DNA of 64,000 nucleotides from Agapetus fuscipes (Eukaryota; Arthropoda; Insecta; Trichoptera; Glossosomatidae), in the NCBI GenBank assembly GCA_951799405.1, contig OX637343.1, positions 3,906,001-3,970,000 on the forward strand, given 5' to 3'. The notes beneath the pieces were generated by a model. That model was not told the DNA's origin, did not search any database, and saw only the letters and a program-made list of their open reading frames with translations. The position numbers and the translations under genes are program-made. This document shows, in pieces, positions 40,086 to 50,949 of the stretch (within the stretch, counting starts at the first letter, position 1; every line of letters starts with the position of its first letter).

Positions 40086-40489
40086 GCGATAAATCGCTTC
40101 GAAGAGTTCGAAGTCATGAATTAGGAGCTCTTACCTTCCAAGATATATCGTCCATCAAAGTCGGAAGGTCATAATGTAGTCCCTACTCTCTCGCTCCCTC
40201 TTCCTGCCTTCACCGTAAATAGTACCTACTCTTTTCAGCCTGTTCTGTCTGTTTCTCTGTTTATGTTTTTTTCTCTTTTGACTCTTTTTTTGGTGCTTCG
40301 GTCCATTATTGAATAAAAAAACTCCCTTATTCATAGAGAAAAAAAGTATTTATATATTTTTGTCCCATGTATAATTCATCCATTTTGTTTTCTTCCAATG
40401 CCCGGACTATCGAGTTTGAAACCTGTCTGAACTTCTTACTGGGGTACTACTTCGATAGCACTCCTGGCAGGGATTTTTAAGCGATCAAA

Positions 40490-40720
40490 ATTTTTTTTTT
40501 TCTTTTTTTAAAAAATAAATTTGTGAAGAGGAATGCAATTCAACAACCTATTTTGCCTGGCCAGTTGTCTTCATGCGAAAGCAGAAGCTTGTGTGCATGC
40601 AACGACATCTGAACCAGGGTCAATGTTATGGTCAAAGGGGCCAGCCGTGGCTCGAACCAACGTTATCTGAACTAAACACGCTAGCTGAACAAGCGTCTTG
40701 ACCGCCGTGTCCATAGCACC
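40490..40720 (-). mobile_element. SINE-C copy
   Basis: On -: head GGACACGGCGGTCAAGACGC, box B TTGGTTCGAGCCACGGCT, GACCATAACATTGACCCTGG, TTCGCATGAAGACAACTGGC, A-rich tail. The most complete SINE-C copy in the window. Confidence 0.65.
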
Positions 40721-40781
40721 GACTAAAATAATAAATTTCACAAATGCATACATATTTTTCTCCCCGAGTTTGCGTCACTCC

Positions 40782-41131
40782 ATTTTTTTTTTTTTAATCC
40801 TGTGCGGGAGACTCCCTAGATTCTAGAAACTCTAGGGGTCTATGATACTTGTTGTAGTGCCGCAGAGGTGTACGAGCTTGGTCGTCGCTACAAAGCGCCA
40901 ATACTCAAGCAAGACCCAGTTGCTGTAAGGCTGGATGGACCTTCAGTGACCGGTCTTTGGTGAAGGCTTTATGATTTTTTTCAACCCAGCGAAGAGAGAA
41001 ATGAGAGAGAAGAGAGAAAGAGAGAGAGAAATAAAAATGGTATATTTTTTGTGCTCCGCCGGGATCCGAATCCACAACGTTCCATTTACGAGTCCGAAGT
41101 GTTGCCACTGGACTACGGACCGGTCCAAGAT
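40782..41131 (-). mobile_element. SINE1b body of a 5S-tRNA composite SINE
   Basis: The left end is the Daphne-like LINE tail (TCCTGTGCGGGAGACTCCCT, TTGTTGTAGTGCCGCAGAGG), then the shared core and a GA-rich run (about 41000-41030). The tRNA-like head ends at 41131 and joins the 5S-like module. Confidence 0.82.
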
Positions 41132-41249
41132 GCCGACGACACGCGGTATACCTGAGCGGTCACCCATCCAGGTAGCATCCGCGCCCAATGTTGCTTAACT
41201 TCGGTGATCTGATGAGAACCGGCGCTTTCAACATGGTATCGTCGTTGAC
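41132..41249 (-). mobile_element. 5S-rRNA-derived SINE head module, copy 2
   Basis: On -: GTCAACGACGATACCATGTT, GCGCCGGTTCTCATCAGATC, ACCGAAGTTAAGCAACATTG, GGATGGGTGACCGCTCAGG, CCGCGTGTCGTCGGC. Least diverged of the three from the 5S consensus. Confidence 0.82.
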
Positions 41250-41494
41250 AAGTGTGCTTATGGGTGCATTGTTCTTCATTTCTACAAACTTTGTACTCAC
41301 GCAGAAAAACAAACCACTTCTTGCATTTGAATCTGTCTCCTTCGCATTTGTTTAATTTTAATGCGTTCGATCCTTTTCCTTGCGTTATCAAAATAGCGAA
41401 ATCGAAACCCTGTTTTTAGCTGCCACTTCAGAGCTCTATTCTACCATCTAGTTATCAATTTATTATACAGCGTTGAATTCACTTGCTGATTGAC
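41250..41494. other. No feature recognised
   Basis: Unique-looking sequence. Confidence 0.4.
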
Positions 41495-41840
41495 CTTTTT
41501 TTTTTAAAGGAATCATGTTCGGGAGATTCCCTAGATTTCAGAGACTAGGGGTCTATGCCTCTTGGTTTAGTGCCGCAGAGGTGTTGGTGATGTGGCGGTT
41601 GATGTCTTGATCCTTTGTATCAGGGCTGTTAGCTACGTAGTGTTGTGTTGTGTGTTGCGTTAGCTTTGTTTTGAGACACGGAAAGGAAGTGGTGATTGAT
41701 ATTGGTTTTTGGTTAAAGGTTAAATTGGGGTGGGAAACACAGATACCACTAGCTCGTTCCATAAGCGGGCAGCTTGGCAAACGAATAAGTCGAAAAAACA
41801 CCAAGTTCTCATAGTTTAGATTTTGTCTGGACCTCTCCAA
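41495..41840 (-). pseudogene. Jockey/Daphne-like LINE 3' end, decayed
   Basis: On -: frames broken across AGAACTTGGTGTTTTTTCGA, ATGGAACGAGCTAGTGGTAT (MERASGICVSHPNLTFNQKP), then CCTCTGCGGCACTAAACCAA and the 3' UTR. Colinear with 8690-8990. Confidence 0.65.
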
Positions 41841-42501
41841 AATTCTTCGGTCTTTCCTCTTGACTTTCTTTTTTCTCCTTTTTCACAGCATTACACATTA
41901 ATGTGTATAGTAAGTAGGATTAAGAACTTTTCATGTGAAAGAATAAAGCGACAAGAGATTAAGATTAGCAGGAGCGCGTGTGCTTCTGATGCGGGCTGAT
42001 GTGAACATATAAAAACATATTTTTAAGGACAAAGGCGGGTGTAGGAAGAATTTTGAGATAAGACACGCTCCCATATAACTGTACTACCGACACATGCGAG
42101 TTTTTATAAGTAAAAAAATACCCTTCAGAAAACATCTTATTCTTCGCACACTGAATATAATTATTACCTTCTCTTATCTGTAACTTTGTTGGACATAGGC
42201 CTCTGCCTTTCTACCCCGGCCGCTGCTATCCAGGGCAACTTTTATCCGCTTTTTTCGTTAATATTATTCATATTGTTGTTGTGCTACCTTTGTTGTGCGT
42301 GGTCTTCAACTATGAAAAAAAAAAGCTCTAGAACGTCACTCTCAACTTTGGGGAGGAGACAAAGACCGTGGGAAGTACCGAACTCATATCGACCAAATCT
42401 GGATGGGTGATTGGAGGAGTTAGTCTCACAGGCGCCAGTCCAGCCCGGGTTTGTAATCTGCCCACTAGGGGCAGCGGCAAAGATACGACACAAATAAATC
42501 A
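41841..42501. other. No feature recognised
   Basis: Unique-looking sequence; no supported exon. Confidence 0.4.
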
Positions 42502-42711
42502 TTGAAACATTTTCGGATGCGAGAAAATGTGGAAAACAAAAAACACTTGTCGATAGAGGAGAAGGCATTTGAAGTTTTATTCAACAAATCTGTCCAACGG
42601 GAAGCCTCAGGTAGATTAGGTGTACCACTAGCACTCGAAGATTCATTACAATCAGTAGGAAGCGATTCTGATATGTCTCCTGCGAGAGATATAAAGAATA
42701 ATGTTTTGTAA
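42502..42711 (+). CDS. Unrecognised 69-codon ORF
   Basis: Reads ENKKHLSIEEKAFEVLFNKS, VQREASGRLGVPLALEDSLQ, SVGSDSDMSPARDIKNNVL. Composition is protein-like and hydrophilic, without repeats. No family recognised; could be an exon or a transposon remnant. Poly-A-rich context on both sides. Confidence 0.25.
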   Translation: MKHFRMRENVENKKHLSIEEKAFEVLFNKSVQREASGRLGVPLALEDSLQSVGSDSDMSPARDIKNNVL

Positions 42712-43434
42712 GAAGGTTTAATGAAGGTTTTGCAAACAAATTTGACAATTTCGCATGAAGACTTGCGGACAAAAGAGAGGTCGAAAGAAGCCACCAAATG
42801 TCATAGTGGTCACAGTTTTGTCACACCGAGAAAAATGGAAAACGCGTGTAGAAAAGTTTGAAACTTTTTTTAACAGCTAAGTTCAGACATACACTTTGGT
42901 TCACTGTCCTTTACTGAGCGTGGTATTTAGTGTCGTTTTTAAATTTGCAAAATCCAACTCACATTGCTTAAACCAGTTTTTAACATTTGAAAAGATTGGT
43001 GAAAGAAGCTTCGAAGTGGCAAAATTACATTTTACTATCTAATTTTGTCACTTCTAAGTTACACTAACTCACCACATTTTAGCAAAGCATAATATAGTAA
43101 AACATGAACATATTGCAGGCTGTCTATTAAGTGTACGACTGGCTCTGTGAATAAGGCCATAGCAGTAAAGATGTGCACACATTCGCACAGGTAGTCGTAT
43201 GTCGTCTGCCCTATCAGAAGCGAGCAGTGAGCAGCCGTGTGTTGTGTGCGGCGCCGTGCAGTTTAAGATCATCCAGCTCTCGTAAACTGGGCTTTGCCAA
43301 ATCCTCCTTATTCCCAATCTTGTGCTGTGACACAACTAGCGTAACCTGGCGAACTGAATGTTTAATGTGAAAAAAAATTAGAGTGCCTAGTGGCAATGTT
43401 ACATTTTGAAATCGGTACATCAGTTCATACTCTC
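42712..43434. other. No feature recognised
   Basis: Unique-looking; overlapping ORFs on both strands near 43200-43370 show no motifs. Confidence 0.4.
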
Positions 43435-43826
43435 TTCTTCTTATACAGCCATCTCCATACACTGCTGGACATGTCCAGGGGCCTTGGGCCTCCCCCATAT
43501 CTCTCCATCCATCTCTGTCTTGCGCTTTTTGAATCCAGTCTCCAGCAAGCCTTCTTATATCATCCGACCATCTCGTGAGAGGTCTGCCTCTGCTTCTCTT
43601 CCCGAGGTCTCCACTCTACCAATCTCTTCGTCCATCTCTGGTCGGTGGTTCTAGCAACATGCCCCGCAAAGCACCATTTTAGCTTTGCCACTCTCTCTAT
43701 GTCATCGATTACTCCCGACCTTATCCGTAGCTCTGTGTTCCTTATTCTGTCGGAGAGTCTTACGTGTAGCATACTATGTATAACATACATACTTACACAT
43801 TCATACTCTAGCTTTCGATAATACAT
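43435..43826 (-). pseudogene. LINE RT C-terminus (GHVAR..W..R-type)
   Basis: On -: HVRLSDRIRNTELRIRSGVI, DDIERVAKLKWCFAGHVART, RLVEWRPREEKQRQTS. After a frameshift near 43570, RWSDDIRRLAGDWIQKAQDR and GWRDMGEA. C-terminal LINE motifs (IR...V.D......W.GH.AR, RW.DD.....W...AQDR..W). Confidence 0.75.
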
Positions 43827-44116
43827 CAGCTAACCTTTTAATAAATATTTACTTCTGCTGCTTTAAAGCGTATATGAGGCAAAAATATTGTTGAATTTAT
43901 ATCTCATGGCATATTTTAGAGGCGCCAGGAACTCGAACCCAAGACCTTTGAATTGGATTGCCAAGTACTGACAGGATTTGATGTCAATTTGCCATTTGGT
44001 CAACGCCGTTTTTTGTTCAAATCCAAGGCCCTCTACTCTACAAGTCTCATTAACGGTAAACGATGTGTTTCTTCCATTTTTACTTCCTTGAACTTGCTTT
44101 AAAGAAATAAGTATAT
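43827..44116. other. Possible tRNA-like box only
   Basis: On - GGGTTCGAGTTCC near 43935 resembles box B, but no paired box A or second copy was found. Confidence 0.3.
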
Positions 44117-44483
44117 TTACCAAAAACCGGACATCAAAAGGTCCATCCAGCCTTACAAAAATTGGGTCTTTCTTGAGAATTGGCGCTTTGTAACGATGAC
44201 CAAGCTCGTAAAAAGTTCGGTCGATAGCTCAATTGGTAGAATGGTTGCATTCCATGCCGCGAGAGCAAGGGTTTGATCCCAAGGCTAACTCAACCTTCAC
44301 AAGAAATGAGAACCATCCCCACCGAGAGCTGCGAAACCCCCCCATTTGACTGAAAGTGGTTGGTGTGAGGCGGGCCCTTTTACCCGTAAAAATAAATAGT
44401 TCCCGAATCGCCGCATGCGACCCTTTCAGGGATAACGCAGGCAAGAAGTAACACTATATGTGTAGCTTAGTTGCGTTGCGTTA
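44117..44483 (+). mobile_element. SINE1-SINE2 dimer, SINE1 part truncated
   Basis: Starts within the SINE1 core (ACCAAAAACCGGACATCAAA), reaches ACCAAGCTCGTAAAAA, then SINE2 (GGTCGATAGCTCAATTGGTA) to TATGTGTAGCTTAGTTGCGT. Same junction as 34091-34567. Confidence 0.78.
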
Positions 44484-44559
44484 CTTACATTATACTCTGA
44501 TTAAATCACACTGAAGGGTTGTTATATGCTAAGGAAACAGTGTACAGTAGATATGAAAC

Positions 44560-45115
44560 GGAAATATATTGTTGTAGAAACGGAAATAATTGTCGGTGAT
44601 TTGGCCACGGGGATCAAGTCATGTTATTTGGAACCGGATAACGTTGGTTCGAATACCGCGACGATAACTTCGACCCTGGTTCAACAGACTTCGGACCGGT
44701 CCGTAGTCCAGGTGGTAACACTTAGGACTCGTAACTGGAAGGTCGTGGGTTCGAATCCCGGCGGAGCACAAAAAATATACCATTTATATTTTCAAATTTA
44801 CTCTTCGCTGGGATGAAAAATTTATAAACCTTTACCAAAGACCGGTCATCAAAAGGTCCATCCAGCCTTACAACAACTGGGTTTTGCTTGAGAATTGGCG
44901 CTTTCTACAGCGACGACCAAGCTCGCAGAGGGCTCTTGAGGTGTGATACACACAAAAACAGCGCTCACCAAATAAATCAGCCTAATTTTTTTTTTAACAG
45001 ATGCCGTTGCATGCACACAAGCTTCTGCTTTCGTATGAAGACAACTGGCCAGGCAAAATAAGTTGGTGGATTGCGTTCCTTTCCACAAATCTATTTTTAT
45101 ATAATAAAAAAAAAT
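44560..45115 (+). mobile_element. SINE-C copy split by SINE1a
   Basis: Head GATTTGGCCACGGGGATCAA, box B TTGGTTCGAATACCGCG, CGACCCTGGTTCAACAGA (to 44688). It resumes at 44996 with AACAGATGCCGTTGCATGCA, ACAACTGGCCAGGCAAAATA to about 45115. The repeated AACAGA is the insertion TSD. Confidence 0.72.
44693..44995 (+). mobile_element. SINE1a inserted in SINE-C
   Basis: GGACCGGTCCGTAGTCCAGG, box B GGGTTCGAATCCC, full core, GAGGGCTCTTGAGGTGTGAT, CTCACCAAATAAATCAGCCT plus T-run. AACAGA at 44683-44688 and 44996-45001. Confidence 0.85.
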
Positions 45116-45561
45116 GCTCAGAATAGCGTCTAGAGGAGAATAGGTGTTGCCAGTGCGTCCTACAACGACGACGACGACTGCTATTTTCCTATACACATGT
45201 TTTCCCTATTCAAGTTTTGTGGGCTGTAGCGGGTAATGGAAAGCGTAAAAGGAAATAGCCAGATTTTGTCGCGTGTAGAGATTTGTTTCCACGTAAACAC
45301 ACATACCTACCTGTATAATATAAGCAGTGTAGCGCACATCCCCGGGAGGCGGATTGGAATTCAGGGATGTATTGAGCATTGAATGACATTGTTCCCTAAA
45401 TCCCATCACACCGCGCCACCTGTTCGTGTTCTCTTCTTGTTTAGGGGATGCTTGTGTTCTTCATTACACAGCGCTACAACAACACAATCCATCAAAAAAT
45501 AACTCTCACATATCCACACTATAAAGGTAAACTGAATATGTGATATATTAACCCAACCATA
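45116..45561. other. No feature recognised
   Basis: Unique-looking; contains a small CGA-type run near 45165. Confidence 0.4.
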
Positions 45562-46337
45562 CTCAACCTGCGGCCCGACAAGCTTTTTTGTGCGGCCCTA
45601 AACACATGCCGAAAAACATAATATTATCAGGGACGTGATTTACAAAATCTGGCATAATATATTATGAGTCGTATAACTGCAAACGCCGTCAACTCCTTAC
45701 GCGATGATTTTGAGAAAAATAAAGTTGTGTTTTGAACGCAATTATTTGTGCATTGGAGATAAGGCGTTTGCACGAAATCATACTTTTTCAATTAAAATTA
45801 CGAAGGATTAAGTGAGGTTTTCATCACATTGCACACAGCAAATGATTTGTTACACTACGCAGAATCAAATTCAATAATTATCTCAAAAATCATAAAATTT
45901 GGAGATGACGGCGTTTGCAGTTATACGACTCATATTTTTCGTCTACAGAAATCGGCATTCTGATTCTCACCTTGATGACGTATTGAGGATAGCATGCAGC
46001 AATTATAAACCTAAGTAATGCATATAAAATAAATTGTTGAAATTTTTTCTCAATGTCAGAAATCACCCTAAGTTTTAAATTTATGCTAGGATACATGTTA
46101 CTTTTGAGTTTGACTTTTTTCACTACTGTAATTTTTAAGGAACCGTATGCTGATAATGATAAGTGTTTGAGATAAGATTTTTAATATCTCAAATTGTTTT
46201 CCAAAAAAATGTGGGGTGGGGGGGGGGTTCATGATTTTTTTCGTCATACCAGTATAGTGTTGCGGCCCGCGTAGCTTTTCAAATATATGTATGTGGCCCC
46301 AAGACAAAGAATCATTGTATTAACCTTACATGGGTTT
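45562..46337 (-). mobile_element. Decayed hAT-like element
   Basis: The left edge CATACTCAACCTGCGGCCCG resembles hAT termini (CTCAACCTGCGGCCCGC). TGTTGCGGCCCGCGTAGCTT lies near the right edge. The - frame YALLRFIIAACYPQYVIK (about 45970-46020) weakly recalls a hAT C-terminus. TSD not found, as SINE1 sits at the right edge. Confidence 0.4.
45665..45932. mobile_element. MITE with TA flanks, Tc1/mariner-like
   Basis: TGAGTCGTATAACTGCAAAC and its inverse at the right end form about 32-bp terminal repeats with one mismatch. TA at 45663-45664 and 45933-45934. Nested within the hAT-like element. No ORF. Confidence 0.75.
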
Positions 46338-46605
46338 GACCGGTCCGTAGTCCAGTGGTAACACTTCGGGCTCGTAAATGGAAGGTTGTGGGCTCTAATC
46401 CCGGCGGAGCACAAAAAATATACCTTTTATATTTTCAAATTTGCTCTTCGCTGGGTTGAAAAATTCATAAACATTTACCAAATAACGGTCATCAAAAGGT
46501 TCATCCAGCCTTACTACAGCAACTAGGTCTTGCTTGAGAGTTGGCGCTTTCTAAAGCGACGACCAAGCTCGCACAAAAGACATCAAGATACACAATAACA
46601 GCGCC
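46338..46605 (+). mobile_element. SINE1a, 3' truncated
   Basis: GACCGGTCCGTAGTCCAGTG, damaged box B GGCTCTAATCCC, core to CACAATAACAGCG, then an abrupt switch to an inverted SINE1 head. Confidence 0.75.
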
Positions 46606-46754
46606 ACTGGACTACGGACCGGTCCAAGAAATGCCATCAACACGCGGTGTACCTAGCGGTCACCCATCCAAGTAGAAGTAGCATCCGCGCCCAATGTTGT
46701 TTAACTTCGGTGATCTGATGAGAACCGGTGCTTTCAACATGGTAACGTCGTTGA
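46606..46754 (-). mobile_element. Inverted SINE1 head plus 5S-like module, copy 3
   Basis: CCACTGGACTACGGACCGGT (box A region, -) followed by the 5S-like part 46633-46754, which carries a short internal duplication (AGTAGAAGTAGC). On - it reads GCACCGGTTCTCATCAGATC, ACCGAAGTTAAACAACATTG. Confidence 0.72.
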
Positions 46755-47350
46755 TTGCTTGTGTAACACGAACTATCAGCATGAACTAATGGTCGATTGG
46801 TCTACGGCCGATTCGTCGTAGCTCATCGGGGCCCTGAAGCCTCTACAGCCTACACCCTGCACCCCTGCTAGATGTACGCGCAACTGTGTATTGGGTGTGG
46901 TGCTACGCTAGTATGCAGAGATGCTCCGTGTTTACCTGTGATGTGTAGCGTTGTTGGACAAACGTAGCTGATTCCGCTACAATTGGTTTATCGAGGCGCG
47001 TGCTCACACACACATACTACTAATACTATGATATCACAGCTGAAATGTGTCCCAAGCTGCATATTTATATTGTTACGAACTATGAAATCAAAGTACCCAC
47101 GCGCACCTATACCTACATGTATGATAGTGTGGGTAGAATAATCTGGGAGTAGTCCATGATGGTGGTAGTGCATAGAACGGCGTTCTTGTGCGAGCGAGAA
47201 ATCGAAGAATGATCTGGAATATGCGAGAAAGATCTCTTTTGTACCTATATATAGGGACTGCAATGGTGCGGAGAGCGATTAATCGCTCCAAGCATTCTGC
47301 CATGAAGACCAATAAGCAGAGAATATCAACAGTTGTAAAATGTGAATCAA
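46755..47350. other. No feature recognised
   Basis: Unique-looking; 74-91 codon ORFs are motif-free. Confidence 0.4.
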
Positions 47351-47498
47351 CTGTAACTGTAACTCTGTCGCCATTCCGCTAGGAGTATCATATCCTTCAC
47401 CCTTTTCATGCATTTTCTTCTTTTACGCTCGCTTTGTATATCCCATTATTTCACAATCTCCTCAATCTGATCACTCCATACTTTTCTCGGTCGTCTGC
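47351..47498 (-). pseudogene. RTE-like LINE 3' end and RT C-terminus
   Basis: ACTGTAACTGTAACTCTGTC, GCCATTCCGCTAGGAGTATC, then CACCCTTTTCATGCATTTTC as in 50142-50520, with an internal deletion. Confidence 0.6.
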
Positions 47499-47567
47499 TT
47501 GTGAGAATGCATGTAATGTGAATCCGTAATGTAATATATCTTCGCAACTTGTATTAGATTAGATATT
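47499..47567 (+). mobile_element. Rep-B 3' end fragment
   Basis: GAGAATGCATGTAATGTGAA to GCAACTTGTATTAGATTAGA. Confidence 0.55.
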
Positions 47568-47899
47568 GGCGGGCCGGGCCGCGTGTTGAAAGTGCCTGCT
47601 GCACATGAAGTAAAGCGGAGATGAACGTAGTACTGTTTGCTGTATTGCAATGAGAACAAGAAGAAAGTGAAGTGAGCCAGATTGCGATTGTCTGCAGGGG
47701 CTCCGCTCATTATGCGTAAACAGCTCTGCTCTGTGATTTTGTTTTGAGCTCAGAGACAGAGACAGAGACAGCTGGAGGGAGAGCGAGAGACCGCATCTTG
47801 AAAAGGTTGTCCGCCCCGCCTCCCGCAGACAAAGCGATACTAAACTAATTATTGTTTCATATCGCGGATCTCTGCGTTTCTCAAAGCCACGCGGATGAA

Positions 47900-49045
47900 A
47901 GATGATGTTGTTACCGACATTGATGTATGCAAGTGAGACATGGACTACGAGTGATGCACGACATGGACGCGAAAGTATGCACGGTGGAAATGAAACACTC
48001 GAGGAGTACGGCAGGAAAAATTCTAAGAGAGAGCCGCATACCAATCTATGTCAAAATAAAAAAAAAACTATGTCTTTCAGTGAGTGACAGTGAAGTGAGT
48101 AGGAAAATAAATATTTACGGTGGAAATGAAGGATTTGAGAAAGATGACAGGAAAAATTCTGAGGGATAGAATTAAGAATGACTGGGCAAAAGACAAATGC
48201 AACTTGAAAGAGGATGTGAAAGTCAAGTTGCAAAAGAATGTAATGAGATGGTTGGGACATGTAGAAAGAATGGATGATGAAAGACTTACAAAGTGTGTGT
48301 ACAAAGGAAATGTGAAAGGAAAAACCGAGAAAAGTATGTTTGGACAAGATCGGTGAAATTGTGAAAGAATGGAACTACTGAGAGCATAGGTTCGATCCCC
48401 ACTGAGGGTGCAAGAAATGTTTACTTCAAACCCATCATTTCGGCAAGGTGTACTCAGCCTTCACAAGAAATGAGAACCAGCCCCCTCGAGAGCTGGGAAA
48501 CTCCCACTTCAACTGAAGTGGTTTGTGGCCGGCCGGCCCCCTTACCCGTAAAATTAAATTCGTCCAGAATAGGGGATAACGCAGGAAAGAAGTTACACTA
48601 TATGTGTAGCTTAGTTGCGGTGGAAATGAAGCATTTGAGAAGTATGACAGGAAAAACTTTGAGGGATAGAGTTAGGAATTAATGGGTAAAAAAAGAATGT
48701 AATTTGAAAGAGGATGTGAAAGTTAAGTACCTACAAAAGAATGTGATGAGATGGTTTGGGCATGTGGAAAGAATGAATGATGATAGACTGACAAAGTAAG
48801 TATATAAAGAAAGTGTGAAAGGAAAAAGAGGTAAGAGACGACCGAGAAAAGTATGGAGTGATCAGATTGAGGAGATAACTGTGAAAGAATGGGATATACA
48901 AATTGAGCGTAAAAGAATAAAATGCATGAAAAAGGTGATGGATATGAAGGAATTGAAAGAGGTATGTCAGGATGGGAAAAATGGAGGCAGGTCTGCAGAG
49001 GCTCTGGCCACCCCATAGCGGAATGGCGACAGAGTTACAGCACAG
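47900..49045 (+). pseudogene. RTE-like LINE RT C-terminus, repeated pieces
   Basis: Begins LLPTLMYASETWTTS (47905 on). A block starting CGGTGGAAATGAA occurs three times (about 47980, 48118, 48617). The second reads KMTGKILRDRIKNDWAKDKC, VMRWLGHVERMDDERLTKCV. The third ends MKGKRGKRRPRKVWSDQIEE, MKKVMDMKELKEVCQDG, EALATP and stop, then GCGGAATGGCGACAGAGTTA. A SINE2 copy separates blocks two and three. Confidence 0.78.
48379..48617 (+). mobile_element. SINE2 copy, 5' truncated
   Basis: TAGGTTCGATCCCCACTGAG (box B), CACAAGAAATGAGAACCAGC, CCCTTACCCGTAAAATTAAA, ATATGTGTAGCTTAGTTGCG. Flanked on both sides by the duplicated RT block. Confidence 0.72.
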
Positions 49046-49446
49046 TAGTTGGGTATGGCACACATAGGAAGAATCCCAAAAAATAGGTGTCTGTCAATCC
49101 CTAATACGTATGCTATTACACAGAATGGTTTTGGTCATTTATCTGAGTGTAAGCTGTCGCAAATGTGCGGCTGTGAAAAGTGTCGCCGTTTGGGAAGCGC
49201 ATTATCGCTGTCTGTGATAGTTGGTTGTGATTTAAGACGCCGATCTGGCTTCATGTAGCAGTATAAGAAGTACACCTCGCTATTGTATGCTGTATAGCAG
49301 GGAAAGAGAAGAGATTCCCTAATGTCTTGTGTATAGCGCCAGCAAACAGAGCGTAAGGAGCCGTCAGTCTCCCAGCTGCCGCAGCCCGAACAAAAACACG
49401 ACGCATTAACATTATTCTAATTCAGGGAAGACACAAAACCGCACCA
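49046..49446. other. No feature recognised
   Basis: Unique-looking sequence. Confidence 0.4.
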
Positions 49447-49938
49447 GGACCCTGAGTACGAGTTGTTTCACTTTACTCGAAGTATTTTGTATTCGAGAAA
49501 AATGTATGTGAACTTGTTAAGCACCCCTGGCAAAAATGGTTTCGAAACTTGAGGTGCTTTACAAGTTCACATACATTTTTCTCGAATACTCAATACTTGG
49601 ACCGGTCCGTAGTCCAGTGGCAACACATCGAACTCGTAAATGGAAGGTTGTGGATTCAGATCCCGGCGGAGCACAAAAAATATACCATTTATATTTCGAA
49701 TGTGCTCTTCGCTGAGTTGAAAAATTCAGAAACCTTTACCAAAGACCGGTCACTGAAAGGTCCATCCAACCTTACAACAACTGGGTCTTGCTTGAGAATT
49801 GGCGCTTTCTACAGCGATGACCAAGCTCGCAGAGGGCTCTTGAGGTGTGATACACACAAAAACAGCGCTCACCAAATAAATCATCCTAATATTATTATTA
49901 TTATTCGAGTAAACTGAAACAACTCGTACTCAGGGTAC
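49447..49938. mobile_element. Palindromic MITE, family T, copy 2, with SINE1a insertion
   Basis: Left arm GGACCCTGAGTACGAGTTGT ... GTGAACTTGTTAAGCACC. Right arm is the mirror, GGTGCTTTACAAGTTCACAT ... and, after SINE1a, CGAGTAAACTGAAACAACTC, GTACTCAGGGTAC. Terminal motif shared with 11594-11831. Confidence 0.78.
49599..49905 (+). mobile_element. SINE1a inserted in the palindromic MITE
   Basis: GGACCGGTCCGTAGTCCAGT, box B GGATTCAGATCCC, core, CR1-like tail and (ATT)n up to CGAG. No long TSD is visible; the empty-site sequence can be inferred from the other arm. Confidence 0.85.
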
Positions 49939-50141
49939 AGCTCACAGGAGCCGCGTGGATAACTATGGAACTAACAAAGTATTTACCAACAATACACTGC
50001 GTTGTATTTAGTACTCTGCAGTGTACGCGGGTGTATTTATCTTGCCTATTCCTTCGGTTGTTTGGCTTCATTATGTCTTTGCACCTCGGACATGTGGTGT
50101 GTCACTGTCATTTGAAATAATTTAAAAACTTGAAATTAAAT

Positions 50142-50520
50142 TAAACTGTTACTCTGTCGCCATTCTGCTAGGGGTGGCCAAAGCAGCTCTGCAGAGTTAC
50201 ATCCATTTCTTCTTATCCTCACATACCTCTTTCAATTGATTCATATCCATCACCCTTTTCATGCATTTTCTTCTTTTACGCTCACTTTGTATATCCCATT
50301 CTTTCACAATCTCCTCAATCTGATTACTTCACACTTTTCTCGGTCGTCCCTTACGTCTTTTGCCTTTCACACTTCCTCTTTATATATACTTTGTCAGTCC
50401 ATCATCATTCATTCTTTCCACATGTCCAAACCATCACATTCTTTTGTACCTTAACTTTCACATCCTCTTTCAACTTACATTATTTCTTTACCCATTCATT
50501 CCTAAGTATTCTTTAAACTA
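50142..50520 (-). pseudogene. RTE-like LINE RT C-terminus with 3' end
   Basis: Mirror of 48690-49045: GTTACTCTGTCGCCATTCTG, CACCCTTTTCATGCATTTTC, TATATCCCATTCTTTCACAA, CACATGTCCAAACCATCACA. Coding on -, with stops. Confidence 0.7.
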
Positions 50521-50534
50521 TTTTTTTTTTGTTA

Positions 50535-50610
50535 AAATTAAATGCCCCAGCCGCCACCATTACTAATCAACCGCAATTTGTTTCGGTCTTCGCATAATTC
50601 TTTCATTTAA
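50535..50610 (-). pseudogene. RTE-like LINE C-terminal fragment (second subfamily)
   Basis: AAATGCCCCAGCCGCCACCA, TACTAATCAACCGCAATTTG, as at 25468 but diverged. Confidence 0.4.
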
Positions 50611-50736
50611 TTCACAAATCTTGTAGTCAGGGAAGTTTTCCGAGTGTAAAACTTCTTGTTGTTTCCTATCTTGCCACTTGACGGCAATGTGATCCGACTT
50701 TTTTCTTAGACACTGCCGAAATTCTGAAACCACCCA

Positions 50737-50911
50737 TCTAAATCTAAGCTGCAAAGATATATATCATTAAGATACATATTAAACGCATAGCAGACATGTA
50801 TAAGTTCGCGCTAGCACATGCCGCATGTGGACCTACAATATAAAAACTCAATCTCAAATGAACATAAGCCCTGCAACTCTTGCCGACCTTCCCTGAAACA
50901 GGGGTGACATT
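50737..50911 (-). mobile_element. Rep-B copy, head missing
   Basis: CTAAATCTAAGCTGCAAAGA to CTGAAACAGGGGTGACATTG; subfamily B1. Confidence 0.75.
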
Positions 50912-50949
50912 GATATATCCATTATATATCGATAAAGATATATCACGCT

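Noticed and set aside
43900..44000. A further tRNA-like SINE from GGGTTCGAGTTCC
   Set aside because: Single box-B-like motif without box A or a second copy in the window.
47559..48044. 161-codon - strand ORF
   Set aside because: Antisense to RT-derived sequence, Leu/Ser-rich, no motifs.
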